Below, piece by piece: positions 1 to 9,637 of a stretch of DNA of 64,000 bases. Position numbers and translations under genes: made by a program. The notes beneath the pieces are model-generated. The model was not told the origin of the DNA. It made no database searches and worked only from the letters and a program-made list of their open reading frames with translations. The DNA is taken from positions 260,430 to 324,429 of the forward strand of contig CANMNF010000002.1 of NCBI GenBank assembly GCA_947499255.1, written 5' to 3'. Source of the stretch: an uncultured Sphingomonadaceae bacterium. Lineage in GTDB: Bacteria > Pseudomonadota > Alphaproteobacteria > Sphingomonadales > Sphingomonadaceae. Position 1 is the first letter of the stretch. Each line of letters begins with the position of its first letter.

Positions 1-19
1 CGGCGGCTAAGCGAGATCC

Positions 20-1003
20 GTGGCGACGCGTAACACCCTGCGAAAAGCCCCGCGCAAAGGCAGGCGGCTGGGTTTGCGCCGAGCCTTGCTGGTATTCCTG
101 ATCTTGGCGCTGGGCGTGCTTGGCGCAGGGCAATTGGGTGGCGATTATCCAACGCTTGATCTTGCCAATGTCGCGCTTGTGCCCGGCGCGATTGCCGCGA
201 TTGTCGTTGCCATCCTTTTGGCTTGGTTGACCAAGCGGTGGGCCAAGCGATGCGCTTATGGAGTGATCATCGCAATTGCGGCCTATCTGATGATCCCTCC
301 ACCCAGCGCGATGGGCACATGCGATGTGGATGCAGCGCGCGTAACGGTCGCATGGCTCAACCTGCAAGGCAGCACACAGCCGCAACCGATCGTGGATTGG
401 CTGGAGCAGGAGCGGCCCGATATTGTCGGCTTTGGCGAACTTCACAGCAGTGTTGAGCCAACGCGCACCGTTTTGGCCGAACGCTATGCCCACGCGCAAT
501 CCTGCCTTGCCAATGGGCGTTGTTCGACCATCCTTTACACCGCCAATCCCCTGCTTGGATCGCAGCCGCTGTCACGCGGCGATGTGCAAAACCGCAAGAC
601 ACTTTCTGCCGCCCGCATGACCATTGCCGATAGCGATGGCGCACCGCTGCATGTGATCGCTGCGCATCTCTCGCGCCCGCCATATATGCAGCGCCAGCGG
701 GAAGAGCTGACGCAGCTGCAATTGTTGCTGGAAGATACGGCCAACACTGTGATGATCGGCGATCTTAATATGGTGCGCCGGATGCAAGGCTTGCGCAATT
801 TTGCCCAAGGCAGCGGCTTTGCGACCACCCCTGCGGATCGCTCCACATGGCCGCTTTGGTACAAGGGCACCAGCGTCACGCCCTTTGTGCAGATTGATCA
901 CGTGCTTGCAGGCCAAAGCTGGCAGGTCGAGGCCCTGCGCAGCTCAGATGACCTTGGCTCTGACCATCGCGGTATTGTGGCCGATTTGTGCCGTGTTGGC
1001 TGA
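20..1003 (+). CDS. Membrane-anchored endonuclease/exonuclease/phosphatase family protein
   Basis: The C-terminal two thirds has the hallmarks of the EEP (DNase I-like) fold: FGELHS near residue 140 (metal-binding Glu), AAHLSRP, GDLNMV, IDHVLAG and a final SDHRGIVADL, which supplies the Asp-His pair. The first 100 residues hold three hydrophobic segments, so the catalytic domain is probably held in the membrane and faces the periplasm. The start is a GTG. The gene is convergent with tolC, 25 bases away, and is probably not part of the EPS locus. The substrate (nucleic acid, phospholipid or sugar phosphate) cannot be read from sequence; EEP enzymes of this membrane-anchored type are mostly uncharacterised. 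Confidence 0.8.
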   Translation: MATRNTLRKAPRKGRRLGLRRALLVFLILALGVLGAGQLGGDYPTLDLANVALVPGAIAAIVVAILLAWLTKRWAKRCAYGVIIAIAAYLMIPPPSAMGTCDVDAARVTVAWLNLQGSTQPQPIVDWLEQERPDIVGFGELHSSVEPTRTVLAERYAHAQSCLANGRCSTILYTANPLLGSQPLSRGDVQNRKTLSAARMTIADSDGAPLHVIAAHLSRPPYMQRQREELTQLQLLLEDTANTVMIGDLNMVRRMQGLRNFAQGSGFATTPADRSTWPLWYKGTSVTPFVQIDHVLAGQSWQVEALRSSDDLGSDHRGIVADLCRVG

Positions 1004-1028
1004 AAGATCAGCCGACTAGGCGGATCAA

Positions 1029-2492
1029 TTAGTCCAGCGGATCGTCAAGCTGTTGCGCAGGTTCGTAGACATCGTCATCTTCCACTACAACGCCAGCATC
1101 CTTGGTCCGGCCATTGGTGAACGCTGCATCAATCGGGTCCAGCAATGGGCGCAAAGGCAAACCGGCAACGCCGCCTGTGTCATAATCCATCGGATCATAA
1201 TCGGTCACCTGTGTAAACAAACCGATCGAGAGCAAGCCCGCATCGCGCAAGGCCGCGGCATGGCTGATATACCGGTCTGCTTCCGCCTGCGCCGCAGCAG
1301 AGCGTGCATTGAACAGATCATTTGTCACATCCAGCACATCGCGCAATGTGCGAATGCCCGATGTTTCCTGCTGCTGCACACCGGCAACGGCTCGCCGTGC
1401 TGCTTCGACAGCTGAACGAAAGCGCGGGAGAGAGAGATTGGCTGCCTGATACTGGTTCCAATCCGCTGCCAACGCGCCGCGCACCGTACGCCGGGTCTGC
1501 TCCACAAGGTATTGTGCAGCGATATTGCGCTCACGCGCCTCACGAATGCGTGAGGATACAAGGCCGCCTGTATAGAGCGGCACGGTGAGCGATACACCGG
1601 CAACGATCTGATCCGCCGTGTCGGAATTGGCAAAAGGCGACAAAGGCAAACGCCCGGCTGTCACATCCGCCTGCGCGCGCGGCCCTATTTGGGCACGGGA
1701 AGCGGCCAATTGCGCAACCGATGCCTGCCGTGTGTACAACGCACTAAGCAGTTCCGGGCTGCTTTGCTCGGCTAATAAATACATCTCTTCAATAGAGGTG
1801 AGTGGCGGCAATTGCGGAGGCGGCGGCAAATCATCGGGATATTTGCCAACCAGACTGCGATACGCCGCTGCGCTTGCTTCCAGATTGGAGCGCGCCTGTA
1901 TCACCCGGCCAGCAGCAATTTCAGCTCGGTTGACGGTTTGATCAACATCGGGCGCGGTTGCATCGCGCAGATCAAACCGTGACCTTGTAATATCGCTTTG
2001 TTCATCAAGCAGTTCGTAAATGTCGCTGGCGACTTCAAACAGCTCCAGATCGCGGCGAACCGTCACATAAGCTTCGATGACATCAAGGATGAGCTGCTGA
2101 CTGTTCGCGCGCAAATCCTCATGCGAGGCAAGCCTGTTCGCTTCTGCCAGATCCAGGCCAGCAGCCAAAGCGCCCGAAGTAAACAGCGGCTGCGACAAAT
2201 TGGCCGAAGCCGTTGTAGCAAAACCATCATTGCTAAAAGTGGTGCCGCTCAAATCATTGCGTTGATAGGTGTAATCATGGGAAGCGTTGATAGTCAGATT
2301 GGGGCCATAAGCCGCCTTTGCCTGCGCGACACCTTCATCATTGGCCCGCGTCAAAGCCCGCTCAAGCTCAATCCCGGGATTGTTCTCATAAGCTGCGATC
2401 AACGCTTCTTCGAGCGTATCGGCATTGGCAGGAACTGCGCCCAAAAATGCGCCAGACGCAACCGCAGTCAGCAGAAAATACCGTGTAAGCAC
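1029..2492 (-). CDS. tolC: TolC family outer-membrane efflux/secretion protein
   Basis: A 487-residue protein with a Sec signal peptide (about residues 1-24, ending PANA) followed by the duplicated coiled-coil architecture of TolC. Visible family signatures include ALIAAYENNPGIELER near the N-terminus, the TLSQPLFTSGAL-like strand and the second-repeat VPLYTGGLVSSRIREAR. The acidic C-terminal tail is typical of alphaproteobacterial TolC. It forms the outer-membrane channel of tripartite exporters. It is transcribed divergently from the ABC transporter/adaptor pair that starts 196 bases away, so together they make a full type I secretion system. The likely passengers are the two RTX proteins encoded further along the locus. 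Confidence 0.92.
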   Translation of the reverse strand: MLTRYFLLTAVASGAFLGAVPANADTLEEALIAAYENNPGIELERALTRANDEGVAQAKAAYGPNLTINASHDYTYQRNDLSGTTFSNDGFATTASANLSQPLFTSGALAAGLDLAEANRLASHEDLRANSQQLILDVIEAYVTVRRDLELFEVASDIYELLDEQSDITRSRFDLRDATAPDVDQTVNRAEIAAGRVIQARSNLEASAAAYRSLVGKYPDDLPPPPQLPPLTSIEEMYLLAEQSSPELLSALYTRQASVAQLAASRAQIGPRAQADVTAGRLPLSPFANSDTADQIVAGVSLTVPLYTGGLVSSRIREARERNIAAQYLVEQTRRTVRGALAADWNQYQAANLSLPRFRSAVEAARRAVAGVQQQETSGIRTLRDVLDVTNDLFNARSAAAQAEADRYISHAAALRDAGLLSIGLFTQVTDYDPMDYDTGGVAGLPLRPLLDPIDAAFTNGRTKDAGVVVEDDDVYEPAQQLDDPLD

Positions 2493-2688
2493 GTATTGGC
2501 CCCCATAATCTCAATACTCACCATAATAAAACCTAATATAGCGAGTGTGTTGAAGCTTAACCCATGGATAGGTATAGACGCAGTTCGCAGGCGCAGCAAC
2601 AGCGTCGATTGACGCGCGCCAAGGGGTTTGGGCACATAATGATTTCTAAGCAAGGCCACTTTCGCCGTGCTGCGTGCGAGCACGCATC

Positions 2689-4581
2689 ATGAGCGGGGTA
2701 AACACCGATCTGGGTGAGCTGAAAGAGGCGATTGCGCCGTTTCGCAAGATACTTGTGCCGCTGGTGATGATCTCCAGCGTGTATAATATCCTGCTGCTTT
2801 CCGGCTCGTTCTTCATGCTGATAGTGTATGATGATATTTTGCCCAGCCGCTCTATCCCCTCCCTGGTCAGCCTGTTCCTGATGGTATCGATTGCCTATAC
2901 TTTTCAGGCATTTCTTGATGTCACGCGGGGGCGCATCATGGTGAATGTGGGCACATTGTTCATGCGCCGGGTGAGCGACCGGGTGCTAGATGTGATCTCG
3001 CGCTGGGAAATGGTGCGTGGGCCAATGCCGCAAGGTATTCAGATTGTGCGCGATCTTGATGCTATTCGCGGGTTTTTGTCAGGCGCAGGGCCATTGGCCT
3101 TTATCGATCTGCCGTGGATCGTGGTGTATGTGCTGATCTTGTTCATCTTCCACTGGAGCATTGGCGTTTTGGCCTTGTTCGGTGTGGTCGTCTTGGTCGC
3201 GCTGATGGCGGTGAACAGCCGTTTGACCAGCCCGCTTGCGCAAGAAACCGTGGAAGCTGGTGCCAGCCGCTTCCAGATCGCGGAAAGCAATATGCGCAAC
3301 GCAGAAACGATCAAAGCGCTGGGCATGCAAAATGCGCGGCGCAAAGCATGGCATGAAAGCGAAGAAGAATACCTGCAAGCCAATGACCGGTTGTCGATGA
3401 TCAGCTCCAAACTGACCGGCACGTCCAAGGCATTTCGCATGTTGCTGCAATCAGCAACTTTGGGTCTGGGCGCATATCTTGTGATCCAGGGCCAGGCGAC
3501 AGGCGGCATCATTATCGCCGCCTCCATCCTGACGGCCCGCGCCCTTGCTCCGGTGGAGCAGGTGATCGCGCATTGGAAAAATATGGTGCAATGCCGGCAA
3601 GCACATGCGCGCTTGCAAGAAGCTTTCAATGCCATTCCCGCCGTACATGAACCGATGGGGCTTGAACTGCCATCGGAAGAACTCATGCTGCAAGGGCTGA
3701 CCTCTGGCCCTCCAGGTGCGCGCATTGTGACGGTGGCCGATGTCAATTTAAAGCTCAAAACGGGCGATGCGCTGGCTATTGTGGGACCAAGTGGTTCTGG
3801 CAAGACGGCGCTGGCACGGGTGCTGTGCGGATTGTGGCCGCCTTTGCGCGGGTCTGTCCGGCTTGATGGCGCGACGCTGGATCAATGGTCAAGCGATCAG
3901 ATGGGTGACATAATCGGCTATGTCCCGCAATCGATTGAGCTGTTTGAAGGCACGATTGCGCAAAATATTTCCCGCTTTCGCGAAGATGCAGACAGGGATG
4001 CCGTTTTGGCCGCAGCCAAAGCGGCCGATTGCCACGATATGATTGTGCGGCTGCCCGATGGTTATGATTATCTGATCAACAATAAAGGCGGCAATCTTTC
4101 CGCCGGTCAGCAACAGCGCATCGCACTGGCCCGCGCGCTTTATGGCGATCCTTTCCTGATTGTGCTGGATGAACCCAATTCCAATCTGGATTATGATGGC
4201 GAGGCCGCTTTGGGTGTTGCCATTGGCCGAGCGCGTGAACGCGGCGCTATTGTCATCGTGATCGCGCACCGCCCGCAAGTGGTTGCTCATGTCAGCCATA
4301 TTATGGTGCTTAACGCAGGCCGGGTGGAAAGCTTTGAGACAAAAGCTGATTTTGATGCACGCAAACGCGCACAACGCCAAGGCCATCTGCCCAGCAATGC
4401 AGGAACAGGCGGTACAGTAACCGCTGCAAGCTCCAAATCGGCAGGCGGCACGATACAGTCATCTATTGGTCAGAAAAAAACTGATAAGCCAGACCAGCAA
4501 TCCGCAGATGGTGATGACGAACCGCAAGATAGCGGCCCACCGTCCGCCCCCGACGATGATGAGCGAGGAACCGAAAGGTGA
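2689..4581 (+). CDS. Type I secretion system permease/ATPase (PrtD/PrsD/AtrB-like)
   Basis: A fused exporter half-transporter of 630 residues from ATG 2689; a GTG five codons upstream is an alternative start. The transmembrane region (about 20-310) carries family segments such as LLLSGSFFMLIVYDDILPSR. The nucleotide-binding domain has Walker A GPSGSGKT (366-373), an ABC signature in the variant form LSAGQQQR (from 470) and Walker B ending in D494-E495. This matches the PrtD/HasD/PrsD family, which exports RTX proteins without peptide cleavage. The last 60 residues are polar, Ser/Gly/Asp-rich and probably disordered. Its stop overlaps the adaptor start by four bases (GTGA), so the two are translationally coupled. 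Sphingan clusters of Sphingomonas carry a similar pair called atrB/atrD. Confidence 0.93.
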   Translation: MSGVNTDLGELKEAIAPFRKILVPLVMISSVYNILLLSGSFFMLIVYDDILPSRSIPSLVSLFLMVSIAYTFQAFLDVTRGRIMVNVGTLFMRRVSDRVLDVISRWEMVRGPMPQGIQIVRDLDAIRGFLSGAGPLAFIDLPWIVVYVLILFIFHWSIGVLALFGVVVLVALMAVNSRLTSPLAQETVEAGASRFQIAESNMRNAETIKALGMQNARRKAWHESEEEYLQANDRLSMISSKLTGTSKAFRMLLQSATLGLGAYLVIQGQATGGIIIAASILTARALAPVEQVIAHWKNMVQCRQAHARLQEAFNAIPAVHEPMGLELPSEELMLQGLTSGPPGARIVTVADVNLKLKTGDALAIVGPSGSGKTALARVLCGLWPPLRGSVRLDGATLDQWSSDQMGDIIGYVPQSIELFEGTIAQNISRFREDADRDAVLAAAKAADCHDMIVRLPDGYDYLINNKGGNLSAGQQQRIALARALYGDPFLIVLDEPNSNLDYDGEAALGVAIGRARERGAIVIVIAHRPQVVAHVSHIMVLNAGRVESFETKADFDARKRAQRQGHLPSNAGTGGTVTAASSKSAGGTIQSSIGQKKTDKPDQQSADGDDEPQDSGPPSAPDDDERGTER

Positions 4582-5942
4582 GCGAATCCAGAGAACTCGT
4601 AGCCCCCGGGCAAGACGGCACCGCGCTGGTCCCTTTCAGCACCGAGCTTGATGAACAGGCCGATGCTGCTTTGGGCAAGAACACGCGCCACGGCCTGATC
4701 GCGATTGCCATTCTGGTGCTGGGATTTGGCGGCTTGATGGCTTTTTTGCCGATGGCAGGTGCAGTGATCGCCAGCGGTGAAGTTTCTGTAGAAACACAAA
4801 TTAAACAGATCGCGCATCCTTTTGGCGGAGTGGCCGCTGATATTCTGGTGTCCGATGGCGACGAGGTGAAAGAAGGCGATGTTCTTGTCCGCCTTGATGA
4901 TACAGTTGCCGGAGCGAATGCGGATTTAACGGGCCTTAGCCTTGATCAACTGCTCGCCAAAGAAGCGCGGTTGCGCGCATCGCGCGATGGCGCTGGATCC
5001 ATCACTTTCCCTGAAGAATTGCTTGAGAGGTCCAATGATCCCATCGTCCAACGCATCATGGAAGATGAGCGGCGCGAATTTTCGCTGGGCCGCACCGCGC
5101 AAGGCGATCAAGTCGGTCAGCTAAGCGCGCGGATCAGCCAGACCCAGGCCGAAATAAGCAGCGCCAACAGCCGCATCGCCGCTTTATCCCAGCAAGAACG
5201 GCTGATCGGTGAAGAACTGGCGCAAACGCGTGAGCTGTATGAAAACCGGCTCAGCACGCTGGATCGATTAAATGCGCTTGAACGCGCCGCTGTGGATTTG
5301 AATGCGCAGCGCGCAATTGCCCAATCCACCATCGCTTCATCGCAAGCACGCATTTCTGAATTGCGCCGGCAAATGTCTTCTCTGGGCAGCGATTCGCGCA
5401 GCCGTTCTGCAGGCGAATTGGCACAGGTCCAGTCACTCATCACCGAAAGCCGTCAACGCGAAATTGCCGCCAGCGATACCAATGAACGCACTGCCATCCG
5501 CGCTCCGCAAGATGGCATCGTAGCCAAGCTTACACTCCAGACCATTGGCGGCGTTGTGCCTGCCGGTGAAACGTTGATGGAAATCGTGCCTGCCGATGAT
5601 CGGTTGGTTATCGAAGCGCAAGTGGCCACCACCGATATCGATCAGGTTGTACTGCAACAGCCCGCTTTTATGCGCTTTACCTCTTTGCCCATGCGCACGA
5701 CGCCTGAAATTGAAGGCATTGTGACGCGCGTCGATGCCAACAGGCGCATCGATCAAGTCAGCGGTATTCCCTATTATTCGGCCACAATTGAAATTCCCGA
5801 AGATGAAATGGCCAAGCTGGGTGAGATCAATTTATCGGTTGGTATGCCGGTTGAAGTGTTCATCCAAACAGGTGAGCGAACCATCCTGAATTACATTTTG
5901 CGGCCTATTCGCGATCAGCTCAACCGGGCTTTGCGCGAATAA
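4578..5942 (+). CDS. HlyD family type I secretion periplasmic adaptor
   Basis: A membrane-fusion protein of 454 residues with a GTG start overlapping the exporter stop. It has a short cytoplasmic N-terminus, one membrane helix (about 35-57), a biotinyl-lipoyl-like first half (VSVETQIKQIAHPFGG, then SDGDEVKEGDVLVRLDD), a long helical hairpin (about 110-290) rich in Gln and Arg, and the second lipoyl half RAPQDGIVAKL. The final beta domain (VEAQVATTDIDQV; GMPVEVFIQTGERT) is typical of the PrtE/HlyD group. It links the inner-membrane ABC transporter to TolC. The order ABC then adaptor is the standard arrangement. Confidence 0.93.
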   Translation: MSESRELVAPGQDGTALVPFSTELDEQADAALGKNTRHGLIAIAILVLGFGGLMAFLPMAGAVIASGEVSVETQIKQIAHPFGGVAADILVSDGDEVKEGDVLVRLDDTVAGANADLTGLSLDQLLAKEARLRASRDGAGSITFPEELLERSNDPIVQRIMEDERREFSLGRTAQGDQVGQLSARISQTQAEISSANSRIAALSQQERLIGEELAQTRELYENRLSTLDRLNALERAAVDLNAQRAIAQSTIASSQARISELRRQMSSLGSDSRSRSAGELAQVQSLITESRQREIAASDTNERTAIRAPQDGIVAKLTLQTIGGVVPAGETLMEIVPADDRLVIEAQVATTDIDQVVLQQPAFMRFTSLPMRTTPEIEGIVTRVDANRRIDQVSGIPYYSATIEIPEDEMAKLGEINLSVGMPVEVFIQTGERTILNYILRPIRDQLNRALRE

Positions 5943-6052
5943 GTAGCGCGGCTTTGTTGCACCTTTTGCAATGCACACTGGACACGCCTTATCGCAAAAT
6001 GGAATAAAGCGAACAGATTTTGGTGGGATTCCGCGCTCAACGCGGTAAGGAA

Positions 6053-6067
6053 TGCCGCATTGCAGCA
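6053..6067 (+). promoter_or_regulatory. TGC-rich imperfect palindrome (PhaR-like box)
   Basis: TGCCGCATTGCAGCA, with arms TGCCGC and GCAGCA around ATT and one mismatch. It lies 12-26 bases before the chosen start of the beta-barrel gene, close to its ribosome binding site, where a bound regulator could block expression. It matches sites at 15300, 27273, 28230, 33569 and 59697. The regulator is inferred. Confidence 0.4.
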
Positions 6068-6078
6068 TGGGGAATACG

Positions 6079-7368
6079 ATGCGCGCCGTTTATAAGGCTA
6101 TAGGCCAAATTGCCGTTGCTCTTCCGGTGCTGTGTGCACCTACCGCGTTGATGGCGCAGGAAATTGGTGGTGCCAATTCCATCGTTATCAACCCGCAGCT
6201 TGATCGCAGTGATGCCGCAGGCGCCCGCAACGAGCCTGAGTTTGAGCCACAGCCATTGCGTGCCGGACCGTTCATTTTGCAACCATCCTTGTCGGTTGTG
6301 GGAGGATACAATTCCAACGTCCTGAATTCCGCTAACGAGCTTAGCGACGCGGTCCTGACAATTACGCCCCGGCTGACTGCGCGCGCCGATACACCGCTAC
6401 ATCTGTTTGAAGTTACTGCGACCGGATTCATCCGCCGCTTCGCCTCGTTTGAAACGGAAAATTCCGAAGAATTCAATGTTGCGAGCCGATCGCGTTACGA
6501 TTTCACTGAGGAAAGCTCGCTCTTCGCAAATGCCAGCTATTCGCAAAATATTGAACCGCGCAGCAGCTTTACCGCCAATCCCAATGCCGCTGAACCGGTA
6601 AGCTATACCAACACAGCTGGCCAGGTCGGTGCAACCATTGGCCTGGGCTCACTTGAATTGCGGCCTTCGGTTAGCCTTGCGACGCGCGATTATTCGACGC
6701 TTGACCTTATTGGGGGCGGCAGCGCTGATCTGAGCTTTCGCGATAGCCGCAGGCTTGGGGGCAGCCTGTCTGTGGGATACAGGGTTTCCCCGATGGTTTC
6801 GGTTTTTGCTGCCGGCAATGTGACCGATGTCGAAAGTCGCAATCCGCTGCCCGGATTGGACCGCGGCGCACAAGACCTATCGCTGGTTGGCGGTGTGCGC
6901 GGGGAATTGACACCTGTGCTTTCAGGCGAAGTTGCAGTGGGATATCGCAAACGTGAATATGACCTTGCATTGTTCCGCGATTTTGGTGGCCTGACTTACC
7001 GTGCAGACCTGCAATATTTTCCGACACAGCTTTTGACGATCCGCCTTCAGGCACAGCAAGTCTTCCAGAATAGCGGCAATGTGCAAGTGGCAGGAATTCT
7101 CTCCAATCGCTTCACCGTGACAGCTTATTATGACCCACTGCGCAATGTCCGCGTCTCGGCGCAGGCAGGGTATGAAATTAACGATTTTCGCGAAGCGGAT
7201 ACCGATGCCAGCCGTCCTTCTGTGCGCATAGCAGGCGAATATCGGTTCAATCCAAATGTCTCGGTAGGCGCTTATGCAGGCGTATTGCGCCAGGATGTTA
7301 GCGGTGTGCTGGCGTTGCAAGAGTTTACCTCTTTCAGCGCAGGATTTGGGGTTACGCTGACACCGTGA
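6079..7368 (+). CDS. Outer-membrane beta-barrel protein of EPS locus (BBP2-like)
   Basis: A 429-residue protein from ATG 6079, chosen because GGGGA lies eight bases upstream and a Sec signal peptide (about 1-27, ending LMAQ) starts exactly there. In-frame ATGs at 6052 and 6067 would only lengthen the leader. After a short linker the chain is an unbroken series of alternating polar/hydrophobic strands (VVGGYNSNVLN, LRPSVSLATRDYSTLD, VSVGAYAGVLRQDVSG), consistent with a beta-barrel of the putative beta-barrel porin 2 type. Similar proteins (e.g. GelF/SpsF-like) sit next to Wzc/Wza genes in sphingan-type clusters. It probably acts in outer-membrane passage or assembly of the polymer alongside the short Wza. 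Confidence 0.75.
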   Translation: MRAVYKAIGQIAVALPVLCAPTALMAQEIGGANSIVINPQLDRSDAAGARNEPEFEPQPLRAGPFILQPSLSVVGGYNSNVLNSANELSDAVLTITPRLTARADTPLHLFEVTATGFIRRFASFETENSEEFNVASRSRYDFTEESSLFANASYSQNIEPRSSFTANPNAAEPVSYTNTAGQVGATIGLGSLELRPSVSLATRDYSTLDLIGGGSADLSFRDSRRLGGSLSVGYRVSPMVSVFAAGNVTDVESRNPLPGLDRGAQDLSLVGGVRGELTPVLSGEVAVGYRKREYDLALFRDFGGLTYRADLQYFPTQLLTIRLQAQQVFQNSGNVQVAGILSNRFTVTAYYDPLRNVRVSAQAGYEINDFREADTDASRPSVRIAGEYRFNPNVSVGAYAGVLRQDVSGVLALQEFTSFSAGFGVTLTP

Positions 7369-7402
7369 CACAAGCGAAGATCTCTTTTGAGGAGTTGCAG
7401 CC

Positions 7403-9637
7403 GTGAACTTGCCTGATGTTTACGAAGATCGCCGCCGTGCCCCGCAAGTCGCGACTACGGAAGATCCCAGTTTCTTTCGTGAAAACGATGATGAGATCAC
7501 GTTTAGTTATTTGTTCGCAATGCTGCGTCGGCGCTTGCCGGTTATGTTGCTGACTGCAGCCTTGTGTTTCCTTCTAGGTGTGCTGCTCACCACAGCTTCG
7601 CCGCGTGTCTATAACGCTCAAGCCGATGTGGTCTTGATCACCAATCAGGCCGATCTGGTACCAGGTGATGCGGATTCCGATGGGCTTACCCGCATCCGCG
7701 CTGAAGATGTGGAGACCCAGCTTCAGCTGATCAGCTCGCGCGAAATGGCCGAACAGGTGCTGGATGACACCGGCCTTGCCAATGATGATGCCTTCCGCGC
7801 CGATGTCCTGCAGCCGCGTTCCACTATCGATAACATCCGCAGCGCTATCGGACTTGATCGCGATGTTCTGCTTTCACCTGATGATGTGAACCCTGATACG
7901 CTGCGCAATCGCTCGCTTGCTTATCTGATGAAAGGTCTGGAAGTTTCGCGGGTGGGAAATTCCTATACGCTGCGCATCAAAATGTCGGATTCTGTTCCCG
8001 ACCGTTCCGCCCAGATCGCCAACAGCTATGCCCGCCTTTACACCACTGACGATGCCCGCCAGCGGGCACAGCGCAATGCAACTGCAGCGCAGGTGCTTGG
8101 TGAAAGGTTGGAAGAACTGCGCGAACAGGCGAATGACGATTTTGCCGCCGTGCAAAGTTACCGCGTTAGCAACAATCTGCTCAGCGCTTCGGCCACGGGC
8201 CTTTCTGAACAGGAAGTCTCCACGCTCAATTCACAAATAGCTTCTGCCCGCGCAGAAGCTGCCGAGGCGGCTCAGGCGTTGGCAACTGCGCGCTCTCAAC
8301 TATCGGGCGGCGGCGCTGGCGAAGTGGGGCGCGGCACTGCATCTTCTGTGATCGCGTCGCTGCGTTCCCAACGTGCGCAGCTGACCACGCGTGAGGCGGA
8401 TCTGGCCCGGCGTTATCTCGACGGTCACCCTGAGCTCATCACGGTGCGCGAACAGATCGCTGGCATCGATCAACAAATCAACGCCGAAGTGGGCCGCGAA
8501 GTGCGCGCTTTGGAATCGCGCGCGCAAGCAACGCAGCAACGCCTCAATTCGCTGCTCAGCAGCCGTGGCGGCACACGTTCAACTTTGCGCGGTGACAACA
8601 TCGCCATGATCGAATTGGCTGACCTTGAACGGCAAGCCGATGCCTCGCAGGCGCAGTACCAGTCTTACTTGCAACGCTATAACGAAGTGCTCGCTGGATC
8701 CGGCACAGAACAGCCAAGCGCGCGCATGATCTCCTTTGCCAATGTGCCCGGATTGCCCTCTTCTCCCAACTGGCCGTTAATGTTGGCGCTGTCTCTCGTC
8801 GTTGGTGTTGGCTTGGGCGCTTTGCTGGCCATTTTAAGCGAAATTGCCTATCGCGGGATCACCACGCTTGATGATGTGGAAAGCCGCCTTGGCCTCAATG
8901 CTTTGGGCTTTGTGCCCGCCTATCAATCGGTTAAGCCGGCGGGCGACGATGCCCTTACAACCATCACCGAACACCCTGACGGGCCGTTTGCGGAAAGTTT
9001 GCGCAATATCCTTGTGTCCATTGGCCGCGCGACAACGGGCCGGTGCGCAGTAATCGCCATCACCTCCTCCATTCCCGGCGAAGGCAAGACCACGCTTTCC
9101 ACCTGCATGGCCAAGGCAATCGCAATGGCCAATCAAAGCGTCATCGTGGTGGATTGCGACATTATCCGTTCGCAATTGAGCCAGAAGTTCAAATTGAACA
9201 ATGGCGATGTTGGTCTGCATGAAGCTTTGGAAGAAGGCGGGGAAATCGCGCAATATCAAGATAGCGACACCGGCATGCACATCCTGCCGATCACCAAACC
9301 ATTTCGCAAAGGTGAGCGGCTGACGGAAAATGGCCGCTTGCACCGCGTTGTCTCGCAGCTGCGCGACAGGTATGATTTTGTGATCCTGGATTGTCCGCCA
9401 ATCCTGCCCATTGCAGAATCGCGCGAGATCGTGGCGATTGCTGATCATGTGGTGATGGCAGTTGCCTGGCGCAAAACGCTCGACAAAATCGTGAAATCGG
9501 CCATCCGCCAATTGCCAATGCGCGTTCTGGCGAAAACCGGCGTCGCGCTCAACATGGTCGATATGCGCAAACAAGTGCGCTTTGGCGGCAATGACGCAGC
9601 CAGCTTTTATAAGCATTACGAAGCGTATTACGGCTAA
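7403..9637 (+). CDS. Wzz-domain polysaccharide co-polymerase / BY-kinase
   Basis: A fused co-polymerase and autokinase of 744 residues. The first membrane helix is about 45-66, followed by a Wzz domain and long periplasmic coiled coils with the GNVR region. The second helix is about 455-478, and the cytoplasmic kinase fills 530-744. It has the BY-kinase Walker A SSIPGEGKTT (near 557), Walker A' VIVVDCDI and Walker B FVILDCPP. The C-terminal FYKHYEAYYG gives a cluster of four tyrosines for autophosphorylation. Such proteins control chain length and export of Wzx/Wzy polymers through a cycle of phosphorylation. Its stop overlaps the next glycosyltransferase start (TAATG), so they share an operon. 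In some Sphingomonas sphingan clusters these two functions are split into separate proteins. Confidence 0.93.
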   Translation: MNLPDVYEDRRRAPQVATTEDPSFFRENDDEITFSYLFAMLRRRLPVMLLTAALCFLLGVLLTTASPRVYNAQADVVLITNQADLVPGDADSDGLTRIRAEDVETQLQLISSREMAEQVLDDTGLANDDAFRADVLQPRSTIDNIRSAIGLDRDVLLSPDDVNPDTLRNRSLAYLMKGLEVSRVGNSYTLRIKMSDSVPDRSAQIANSYARLYTTDDARQRAQRNATAAQVLGERLEELREQANDDFAAVQSYRVSNNLLSASATGLSEQEVSTLNSQIASARAEAAEAAQALATARSQLSGGGAGEVGRGTASSVIASLRSQRAQLTTREADLARRYLDGHPELITVREQIAGIDQQINAEVGREVRALESRAQATQQRLNSLLSSRGGTRSTLRGDNIAMIELADLERQADASQAQYQSYLQRYNEVLAGSGTEQPSARMISFANVPGLPSSPNWPLMLALSLVVGVGLGALLAILSEIAYRGITTLDDVESRLGLNALGFVPAYQSVKPAGDDALTTITEHPDGPFAESLRNILVSIGRATTGRCAVIAITSSIPGEGKTTLSTCMAKAIAMANQSVIVVDCDIIRSQLSQKFKLNNGDVGLHEALEEGGEIAQYQDSDTGMHILPITKPFRKGERLTENGRLHRVVSQLRDRYDFVILDCPPILPIAESREIVAIADHVVMAVAWRKTLDKIVKSAIRQLPMRVLAKTGVALNMVDMRKQVRFGGNDAASFYKHYEAYYG

